Source: Bradyrhizobiaceae bacterium
GTDB taxonomy: Bacteria > Pseudomonadota > Alphaproteobacteria > Rhizobiales > Hyphomicrobiaceae
NCBI GenBank assembly: GCA_947475855.1
Contig: CANJPN010000272.1
Location: forward strand, 1 to 8,051
DNA length: 8,051 nucleotides
Direction: 5' to 3'
The position numbers and the translations under genes are program-made. Positions 1-5,263 of the stretch are shown in pieces. Numbering within the stretch: the first letter of the stretch is position 1; the number at the start of each line of letters is the position of its first letter. The notes under the pieces were generated by a model, which saw nothing but the letters and a program-made list of their open reading frames with translations, did not search any database and was not told where the DNA came from.

Positions 1-228
1 GGGTCCTTGAGGTTGGGGGGGGGCACTTGACCCCTCGATCCTCAAGACGCGACGCTTCCTATTACGTTACCGACTGCCCTCGCCGCCAAAATCCACCGCC
101 ACATCGGCCTCAACGGGCTGGCGCGCGAGCGCCTTCGTTCTGTGGCCCGCTGCCGACGACGGGGCGGCCGAGGAACGAAAACGGTCACGCGGGTTCAGCG
201 GAAGTCGGGCACCGGATCCAATGCACCC
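1..228. other. Non-coding flank with G-rich inverted repeat, no gene supported
   Basis: I find no credible gene here. The open frames crossing this stretch have arginine- and proline-rich translations typical of GC-rich non-coding DNA, and the longest continue antisense into the TonB gene. At the edge, a run of nine G (15-23) sits inside an inverted repeat: CTTGAGG at 6-12 can pair with CCTCAAG at 40-46, and part of the G run can pair with CCCC at 31-34. Such a hairpin could end a transcript coming from either side, but it has no U-tract. The region could also contain the tail of a neighbouring gene outside the window, which cannot be judged from this piece. Confidence 0.35.
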
Positions 229-1296
229 TCACTCGTAAATATAAGTCACCAGAAAAATCCGGTCGCTGACCTTCGAGCCGCGCGGCGGGCGTGGGAACGA
301 CGAATGGCTGGCCGCGAACACGACGCTCTGATCGACCAGCGGATAGCCCGAGCCCTGCACCAGCCGCATTTCCGCGACCTGGCCCGTTTCCGTCAAAAAG
401 AACTTGATCGTGACGCGGCTCTTGAGGCCCCAAGGGCTCGGCATCGTCTGGCGCAGCGCGCGGATCACGCCGCGGCCGAACTCGTCGTTCTCGCCCGAGC
501 GCGTAATGTCGATGGGCCGCGCGAACGAAGATGAATTGCCCTGGAATTCCATGGGCGTATCGAGCACCGGTCGAGGTGCATTGGGATCGGCGGGTTGCGC
601 TGTCGCGTTTTTTGCCGGGGGCGCATTGCGGCGCGCGGGCTCGGGCGCGAACAGCTCCGTCATTTCCTTCATCAGCGCCGCGGTCTCGGACGGCTTTTGG
701 ACCGTCGCACGCTCGGCCGGTGGCGCTTCCGATGGTGCCGGATCAGGCTCCGTGGTGCCGCGGATATCCGGCAATGATCGCGCTACGTCGGCAACCGGCA
801 CCGATGGTGGCGCAGGCGGGACGGGCTTGGGTGTCGGCTCGGCCTTCGCTTGCGGCGGTGGTTGCTGTTGAGCCTGCTTTTGCTGTGGCGGCGTCGGCGG
901 AGGCGGCTGCTGCTGTGGCTCGGCCTTGATCGGCTCTGCCGGAGGTACGGGCGGTTGTGCTTGCGGCTCGGGCGGACTTGGCGGCGCTGGTGGAGGCTCG
1001 GGTGGTGGTGCGGTGGCACCAGGCATGGCGGCTTCCTGGACGACCTCGACGCTGATGCCGTTGGGTGCGCCGTCGGCTTCGCCCATGCGCTTTGATGCCG
1101 CCGTCAGGTAGCCGCCGACGAACGGCACGAACATCGAAGCATGCAGCGTGAACGCGAGCGCCAGCCCGATCCAGAACGTCCTGCTATAGCCTTGCACCTG
1201 CTCGATCGCGAGCCGCACCGGCGCGCGCAAGTCGAGGCTGGCCGCTTCGTCGGCTTCCTCCGGCTTTTCGCTTTCGATGGTGGTGGTCGAGGTCAC
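229..1296 (-). CDS. TonB-family energy transducer
   Basis: This 355-residue protein probably couples the inner-membrane proton motive force to an outer-membrane transporter. The order is typical of TonB: a short acidic cytoplasmic N-terminus, one hydrophobic anchor at about residues 41-65, a long periplasmic Pro/Gln/Ala/Glu-rich spacer (about 92-165) with a less biased stretch to about 245, and a TonB C-terminal domain at about 275-355. That domain contains an RSGENDEFGRGVIRALR stretch and ends in a short beta strand (FLVTYIYE), both seen in alphaproteobacterial TonB proteins. Translation must begin at the GTG at 1296, because an in-frame TGA lies at 1300-1302 and no other start precedes the membrane anchor; no good Shine-Dalgarno is visible. 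ExbB, ExbD and a TonB-dependent receptor are not in the window, so the substrate cannot be assigned. A TolA-like role is the main alternative, but the C-terminal domain reads as TonB. I leave the symbol blank because these genomes often carry several paralogues. Confidence 0.88.
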   Translation of the reverse strand: MTSTTTIESEKPEEADEAASLDLRAPVRLAIEQVQGYSRTFWIGLALAFTLHASMFVPFVGGYLTAASKRMGEADGAPNGISVEVVQEAAMPGATAPPPEPPPAPPSPPEPQAQPPVPPAEPIKAEPQQQPPPPTPPQQKQAQQQPPPQAKAEPTPKPVPPAPPSVPVADVARSLPDIRGTTEPDPAPSEAPPAERATVQKPSETAALMKEMTELFAPEPARRNAPPAKNATAQPADPNAPRPVLDTPMEFQGNSSSFARPIDITRSGENDEFGRGVIRALRQTMPSPWGLKSRVTIKFFLTETGQVAEMRLVQGSGYPLVDQSVVFAASHSSFPRPPRGSKVSDRIFLVTYIYE

Positions 1297-1605
1297 GGTT
1301 CAGCCGATGCTGCAAGGCGAGAACGGAGGAATGGTGCGGCTTGCATAACACTTCACAACAGAATGCCCGCGTCGCGCGTGTGGACAACTACGGCAGAGTC
1401 GCACCGCCGGACGCTGCAAGATAATGTCCCTGGACCGAAATTGCTGTGGCTTCGGAGCTTCAATCCCGCGTTGGCGCGCAAGAGTTGCTGATTTTGCCCG
1501 CGTTTTCAGAGCCCCATAGCAAGATGTCGCGGCAACGGGCATTGGTGGCCCAGGGCTGCCGCCGAGCATAAGATCGCCGATACCCTGCCCAACCCGGAGC
1601 CCCGC
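1297..1605. promoter_or_regulatory. Divergent intergenic region between the TonB gene and the racemase-like gene
   Basis: These 309 bases separate two divergently transcribed genes and should hold promoters for both. I could not find a convincing -35/-10 pair, a Fur- or Irr-type operator, or a strong palindrome on either strand. The frames open here are the antisense continuation of the racemase gene and look non-coding. The only clear signal is the ribosome-binding site of the racemase-like gene at its right end. Confidence 0.4.
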
Positions 1606-2262
1606 ATGAAGCCTCGCATCTACCTGCTGCACGCCTACCGCTATTCGGTCGCGCCCTGCGAGGAAGCCTTCGCGCGGCTGTGGCCGGAAGCCGAGGCGAT
1701 CCGCCTGCTCGACGAGGGGCTTTACGCCGACGCCGGCGCGGATGGCACGCTGCCGGCCAACGTCGTGCCGCGCTTGAACAGCCTGTTTCGTCACTGCGTG
1801 GTGTCCGGCGCGAAAGGCATCGTGTTCACGGGCTCGACCTTCGGCCCTGCCGTAGAAGCGGCCAAGCCCGGCATCGACGTGCCGCTGCTGAAGGCCGACG
1901 AAGCGATGTCCGATCTCGCCGTTAGTAGTGGCAAGCGCATCCTGATGCTGGCGACCGCTAAGCGCGCGATCCCGGTCATCCGCCGCAATCTCGAAAACGC
2001 GGCGCACGCGGCCGGCGTTTCGCCCGAACTCGGCGAGGTCTGGGTCGAGCACGCGCAGGCCGCCAACAACGCAGGCCGCGCCGCCGAGCACGACGGTCTC
2101 GTCGCCGAGGCCGTCTCGAAGAATGCGGCGGGCTGGGACGTCATCGTTCTCGGCCAGATGTCGATGGCCCCCGCCCGCGCGAAACTTCCGCCAGAACTTG
2201 CCACGCGTGTCCTCACCAGCCCCGACGCCAGCGCGCTCAGAATGAAGGCGTTGCTCGCGTAG
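1606..2262 (+). CDS. Asp/Glu racemase-superfamily protein lacking catalytic cysteines
   Basis: This 218-residue soluble protein has the fold signature of the Asp/Glu/hydantoin racemase superfamily, in which two half-domains each normally supply a catalytic cysteine. The first-site region reads VFTGSTFGP (about 73-81), where the usual form is FTCSAFGP, so Gly76 replaces the cysteine. The second-site region reads DVIVLGQMSMA (about 178-188), where Gln184 stands in the usual cysteine place. The only cysteines, Cys18 and Cys64, are outside both motifs. Classic two-base cysteine racemisation is therefore unlikely, and the protein may be a lyase- or isomerase-like relative, a binding protein or an inactive homologue. 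The ATG at 1606 has GGAG at 1596-1599 with a six-base spacer, which supports this start. It appears to be monocistronic: it is divergent from the TonB gene and convergent with the membrane-protein gene. Superfamily membership is fairly clear; the substrate is unknown. Confidence 0.8.
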   Translation: MKPRIYLLHAYRYSVAPCEEAFARLWPEAEAIRLLDEGLYADAGADGTLPANVVPRLNSLFRHCVVSGAKGIVFTGSTFGPAVEAAKPGIDVPLLKADEAMSDLAVSSGKRILMLATAKRAIPVIRRNLENAAHAAGVSPELGEVWVEHAQAANNAGRAAEHDGLVAEAVSKNAAGWDVIVLGQMSMAPARAKLPPELATRVLTSPDASALRMKALLA

Positions 2263-2344
2263 CCCGGCCGTGCCGCACTCCCAGCGCTCCCTTCACCTGA
2301 TGCGAGACGCACCACATGCTCATCGCACGCCCCAATTGCAGAGG

Positions 2345-2366
2345 GTCGAGGGCCGCAGCCCTCGAC
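2345..2366. terminator. Hairpin 1 in the convergent gap (possible bidirectional terminator)
   Basis: GTCGAGGGC (2345-2353) pairs perfectly with GCCCTCGAC (2358-2366) around a CGCA tetraloop, giving a nine-base-pair GC-rich stem. It lies between the stop of the racemase-like gene and the stop of the oppositely oriented membrane-protein gene, a normal place for a shared terminator. There is no T-run on either side, so intrinsic termination is uncertain; it may instead protect mRNA 3' ends. Confidence 0.5.
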
Positions 2367-2374
2367 AGGGTGCA

Positions 2375-2393
2375 CGAGGGATGAAATCCCTCG
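2375..2393. terminator. Hairpin 2 in the convergent gap
   Basis: CGAGGGAT (2375-2382) pairs with ATCCCTCG (2386-2393) around a GAA loop. It lies eight bases after hairpin 1 and repeats the same CGAGGG/CCCTCG core, so the two may be related copies of one small palindromic unit. It is 19 bases from the stop of the membrane-protein gene on the minus strand, so it is well placed to end that transcript if it folds in RNA. Confidence 0.45.
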
Positions 2394-2411
2394 AATCACC
2401 CGCGCGGGCGA

Positions 2412-2840
2412 TCAGTCGTTGGCCGTCGAGCGCAGGCATTCCGCCAGCACCCACAGTGCAACGGCGCCGGCTGCGAGCAGCAAGGTCCAACTCAGCAGCA
2501 TCGGCAGGACGAATGATCGGCTGACGAGGAATATCGCGTCGTTGAGCAGCGCCAGAACGGCGAGCGGCACCACCGCCGCAACGGCCCACCACGGCGAACG
2601 GTTGCGCTGGCGCAAACGCGATGCGGCGAGCGCGATCAGTGCCCCGACGAGCAGTGCGCCGAGCGCCAGCCAGATCACGTTGAGGACGAGACCCGCGTTG
2701 ATCCCGCGTGGTGCAAGCATCTCGGCCATCCACGGGAGCGCAGCCTCCGAGCCGCGGATGCCGAGCCAGAAAAGCGCCGCCGCCAGCACGATGCCGATTG
2801 CGAAGGCCCCGCGCCCGATATGCCCGCTCGTATCGCTCAT
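2412..2840 (-). CDS. Small four-helix integral membrane protein, function unknown
   Basis: The predicted protein has 142 residues, with about four hydrophobic segments at roughly 10-28, 49-73, 84-106 and 110-134. They are joined by short basic or polar loops (for example SRLRQRNRSP near 74-83). I do not recognise a family or catalytic motif. The frame is open upstream to 3005, but that extra part is translated repeat DNA, so I place the start at the ATG at 2840, which has GAGG eleven bases upstream. It is co-oriented with dapD 225 bases upstream, but a double-hairpin repeat lies between them, so co-transcription is doubtful. The clear alternation of hydrophobic and polar segments supports a real gene; the function is open. 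Confidence 0.65.
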   Translation of the reverse strand: MSDTSGHIGRGAFAIGIVLAAALFWLGIRGSEAALPWMAEMLAPRGINAGLVLNVIWLALGALLVGALIALAASRLRQRNRSPWWAVAAVVPLAVLALLNDAIFLVSRSFVLPMLLSWTLLLAAGAVALWVLAECLRSTAND

Positions 2841-2903
2841 GACATCCAAGGCCTCATCTGACGAACCATGTGGCACCGCCGGCCGTTCAAAATTAACGAA
2901 GTC

Positions 2904-2996
2904 GTCCCGGGGCTCGTCCCCGGGACCCAGCATGCCCCTCATTCGAACGTTGGCGATCGTGGTGCCCTGATGGATCCCGGTGACCAGCACCGGGAT
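2904..2996 (-). repeat. Double-hairpin intergenic repeat, copy 1
   Basis: Two perfect nine-base-pair hairpins flank a 47-base spacer. Reading the minus strand, hairpin A is ATCCCGGTG with loop CTGGT and arm CACCGGGAT (2996 to 2974); hairpin B is GTCCCGGGG with loop ACGAG and arm CCCCGGGAC (2926 to 2904). The same A-spacer-B order recurs on the plus strand at 7166-7267, with the same stems and nearly the same loops. It lies between dapD and the membrane-protein gene. Translated, such repeats give the VIPVLVTGIH and GDEPRDD peptides that often appear as false ORFs in alphaproteobacterial genomes. It may act as a transcript end or mRNA-stabilising element for dapD. Confidence 0.8.
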
Positions 2997-3065
2997 GACG
3001 AGCAATAGAAGGTCCAGCGGGGGTCTCGGTATACTCGCGAGGCCTTATCATAAAGTGCCCCGCGA

Positions 3066-3899
3066 TCAATCCCGCAGCAACTCGTTGATGCCCGTCTTGG
3101 CGCGGGTCTGGGCGTCCACGGTCTTCACGATCACGGCGCAGTAGAGCGCGAGACCGCCCGAAGCGCCTGGCGCCGAGCCCGGCACGACCACCGAGTAGGG
3201 CGGCACGCGGCCGATGTGAACCTTGCCGGAAGCGCGGTCGATGATCCGCGTCGATGCGCCCAGGAACACGCCCATCGAAAGCACGCTGCCCTCGCCGACG
3301 ATCACGCCCTCGGCCACTTCCGAGCGTGCGCCGATGAAGCAATTGTCCTCGATAACGACCGGGCTCGCCTGCAAGGGCTCGAGCACGCCGCCGATGCCGG
3401 CACCGCCCGAGATGTGGCAGTTCTTGCCGATCTGCGCGCATGAGCCGACGGTCGCCCAGGTGTCGACCATGGTGCCGCTGTCGACATAGGCGCCGATGTT
3501 CACGAACGACGGCATCAGAACGACGCCCGGCGCGATGTAAGAGCCGCGGCGCACAACCGCGCCGGGCACCGCGCGGAATCCTGCGGCCTTGTATTCGGCG
3601 TCACCCCAATTGGCATATTTCAGCGCGACCTTGTCCCAGCCGACCGAATAGCCGGTGCTGTCGGAGACCTTATGGTTCCAGTTGTCGTTGAGCCGGAACG
3701 AGAGCAGGACGGCCTTCTTCAGCCACTCGTTGACCACCCATTTGTCGCCGGACTTCTCGCAGACGCGCAGCGTTCCCTTGTCGAGTGCGGAAAGCGCGGT
3801 GTCGACGGCGGTCCGCTCCGCGCCCTTGGTCTGGGCGTTGATCTTGTCGCGGGCCTCCCACGCGGCTTCGACGGCGGCTTTCAATTCGGCGGGGGACAT
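3066..3899 (-). CDS. dapD: 2,3,4,5-tetrahydropyridine-2,6-dicarboxylate N-succinyltransferase (DapD)
   Basis: DapD transfers succinyl from succinyl-CoA to tetrahydrodipicolinate in the succinylase branch of the meso-diaminopimelate and lysine pathway, in the cytoplasm. The product has 277 residues, close to the usual length of about 275. An N-terminal helical domain with the NEWLKKAVLLSFR stretch (58-70) is followed by a left-handed beta helix of hexapeptide repeats. That part includes the near-invariant block MPSFVNIGAYVDSGTMVD (129-146), then TWATVGSCAQIGKN, GIGGVLEPLQA and EDNCFIGARSEV (184-195), and a GINELLRD C-terminus. The ATG at 3899 is preferred over an in-frame ATG at 3920, because GGAGGA lies just upstream of 3899 and the family start resembles MSxAxLxxxI. 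The acetyltransferase gene lies 104 bases upstream on the same strand and could be co-transcribed. No other dap gene is visible here. Identification is very secure. Confidence 0.97.
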   Translation of the reverse strand: MSPAELKAAVEAAWEARDKINAQTKGAERTAVDTALSALDKGTLRVCEKSGDKWVVNEWLKKAVLLSFRLNDNWNHKVSDSTGYSVGWDKVALKYANWGDAEYKAAGFRAVPGAVVRRGSYIAPGVVLMPSFVNIGAYVDSGTMVDTWATVGSCAQIGKNCHISGGAGIGGVLEPLQASPVVIEDNCFIGARSEVAEGVIVGEGSVLSMGVFLGASTRIIDRASGKVHIGRVPPYSVVVPGSAPGASGGLALYCAVIVKTVDAQTRAKTGINELLRD

Positions 3900-3902
3900 G
3901 GT

Positions 3903-3908
3903 TCCTCC
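3903..3908 (-). promoter_or_regulatory. Shine-Dalgarno of dapD, decides its start
   Basis: The minus strand reads GGAGGA here, three bases before the ATG at 3899 (four from GGAGG). The spacing is short but the match to the anti-Shine-Dalgarno is nearly complete. The alternative ATG at 3920 has no such site, and this motif would lie inside the coding sequence if that start were used. Confidence 0.75.
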
Positions 3909-4003
3909 AAGGGCTCGCATGATCTGTTTCGAGAGCGTATTTGCGCGTACGAAACCATCAAGTCAATGCACGGGGGGCTGCCGAACGGCTTCGCTTCACG
4001 GTG

Positions 4004-4792
4004 CTATTTCGCGTCGACAGCAGCGGCTTCCCGCCGCGCACTGCTGTCTGCGCCGTCCTCGAGCCGGCGCTTGACGACGGCAGGAACGCCCGCCGCGATC
4101 GTCATCGGTGGCAGGTCCTTGGTCACAACACTGCCCGCGCCCACGATCGTACCGCGCCCGATCCGCACGCCGGGCATGACGGTAACTCCGGCTGCCAGCC
4201 ACACGTCGTCTTCCAGGATGATGTCGCCCGTCTGTTCGTCGTTATCGGGGAGGTGCTGCGCACGCGCCACAGGATCGAGCGGATGGCCGGGATACCCGAT
4301 CAGCGAGCAGTTGGACGCCATGAACACGTTGTTGCCGATCACCACCCGGGTGCCGACGGAGATGCTATTCTGCCAGCCGATCACGCAGTTGTCGCCGACG
4401 GTGAGACGCGGTGCAGGACTGCTGCTGGTGCGGCCCGCCAGGGTCGTCTTGCCGGAAATGTTGCAATCCCTGCCGAACTCGATTTGGAGATTGCCCATCA
4501 CGAGCGGAATACCGCCGGTCACCGCCAGACCCGGCGCGTAACCCTCCAGCCGCGACTGGAACAGCGGCGTGTACCAGATGATGCGCAGCACGTCGCCGAT
4601 CGTGCTCCGCACGAGCCGGTCGAGCATGTACAGAGGCCGATGGATCGCATTGATCTGCGGCACGCGCATTTTGCGCACCGCCATTCCCGTTGAATAGATC
4701 AACCGCGCGGCTGGGGTTTCGCGGGCCTTCACCCATGACCTGAAGCCAGCTCGGTGCGCAGTCGGAGGGACGTCTGGGGTGGGCGTCGTCAT
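4004..4792 (-). CDS. Hexapeptide-repeat O-acetyltransferase (maltose/NodL/xenobiotic acetyltransferase type)
   Basis: The 262-residue protein has an N-terminal region of about 100 residues without recognisable motifs, then a left-handed beta helix from about 105 to 235. The helix carries hexapeptide repeats such as VGDNCVIG, VIGNNVFMA and IGRGTIVGAGSVVTKD. The segment GHPLDPVAR (169-177) matches the loop that supplies the catalytic histidine in maltose, galactoside and NodL acetyltransferases, so His170 is the expected general base. The segment DDVWLAAGVTVMPGV (195-209) is also typical of that group. It probably moves acetyl from acetyl-CoA to a sugar hydroxyl on a glycan or surface polymer. 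No sugar, capsule or lipopolysaccharide gene is nearby, so the acceptor is unknown. The protein is longer than the roughly 185-200 residues usual in this group because of the N-terminal extension. The ATG at 4792 is the first in frame but has only a weak purine-rich site, so a later start is possible. It may be co-transcribed with dapD downstream. Confidence 0.85.
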   Translation of the reverse strand: MTTPTPDVPPTAHRAGFRSWVKARETPAARLIYSTGMAVRKMRVPQINAIHRPLYMLDRLVRSTIGDVLRIIWYTPLFQSRLEGYAPGLAVTGGIPLVMGNLQIEFGRDCNISGKTTLAGRTSSSPAPRLTVGDNCVIGWQNSISVGTRVVIGNNVFMASNCSLIGYPGHPLDPVARAQHLPDNDEQTGDIILEDDVWLAAGVTVMPGVRIGRGTIVGAGSVVTKDLPPMTIAAGVPAVVKRRLEDGADSSARREAAAVDAK

Positions 4793-5263
4793 GCTTTGAT
4801 CTATCTACAATTTCCGGCCCAGAACGCGCCAAGGAACAAGACGGCTAGCCCGTTCGTTTCTCTATGGGAAATCCGGCACGTCAGCAAGGCTTTGGGGGCA
4901 TTCGCATATCCCGATAGTAAATGGGATTTGGCATTGCTGTCCCGGCATCCCCGGACAGCGGAATAATTGCGCCGAATTGAAGAATTGAAAGGTCAAATCC
5001 AATCCTGTACTGACCTCGACTGGGGACGTATTAGATGGCTGGTCCGCGCTCAACCTACCGAGTGGGGGCCGTGCCGGGACGCTGTAAGTGCCGTCCGGAA
5101 GTGATGCGCTGGTCTCCCGGGCTGGCCACGCGTCCGGATAGCGATTCGCCCTTTGGCTGGCGCCCCCCGCTCGTTCATGCTATTGCGCCGCACAAATCCC
5201 AGCAATCCCCGACATATTTGGACGTCGCACGCGACCTGAAGTGTGCGCCAGCAAGAGAGTCCC
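4793..5263. promoter_or_regulatory. Divergent intergenic region between the acetyltransferase and typA
   Basis: These 471 bases separate the acetyltransferase (leftward) from typA (rightward) and must hold the promoters of both. The composition is less GC-rich around 4800-5000 than in the flanking genes. One hairpin lies at 4936-4959. A short inverted repeat, GTCGC-AC-GCGAC (5224-5235), lies 28 bases upstream of the typA ATG and could be an operator, although this is speculative. On the minus strand TAGATA lies nine bases before the acetyltransferase ATG and is too close to be a confident -10. Two small open frames (4862-5053 minus, 5035-5391 plus) look non-coding. No RNA gene was recognised. 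Confidence 0.4.
4936..4959. repeat. Imperfect intergenic hairpin
   Basis: GCTGTCC (4936-4942) pairs with GGACAGC (4953-4959). Inside this, one C-C mismatch is followed by GG/CC pairing around a CATC loop. The CCCGG-CCGG-rich core resembles, but does not match, the hairpins of the two double-hairpin repeats. It sits in the middle of a divergent gap, where a terminator is not expected, so a palindromic repeat unit is more likely. The significance is uncertain. Confidence 0.4.

Noticed and set aside
27..534. Plus-strand frames at the left edge extending over the TonB C-terminus
   Set aside because: Arg- and Ala-rich translations, no domain, and overlap with a secure minus-strand gene; the 30-140 stretch is too short to judge.
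1300..2091. Long minus-strand open frame (263 codons) antisense to the racemase-like gene, ending next to the TonB start
   Set aside because: Its translation is rich in Arg, Gly, His, Asp and Ala with no domain, as expected for the reverse of a GC-rich gene; the plus-strand gene has family motifs and a good ribosome-binding site.
3672..4541. Plus-strand open frame of 289 codons across dapD and the acetyltransferase
   Set aside because: It is antisense to two secure genes with clear family motifs and crosses their intergenic gap, with no domain of its own.
4862..5053. Small minus-strand frame (63 codons) with four cysteines in the acetyltransferase-typA gap
   Set aside because: Two of its cysteines come from translating through or beside the hairpin at 4936-4959, there is no clear ribosome-binding site, and the composition is not protein-like enough to support a gene.
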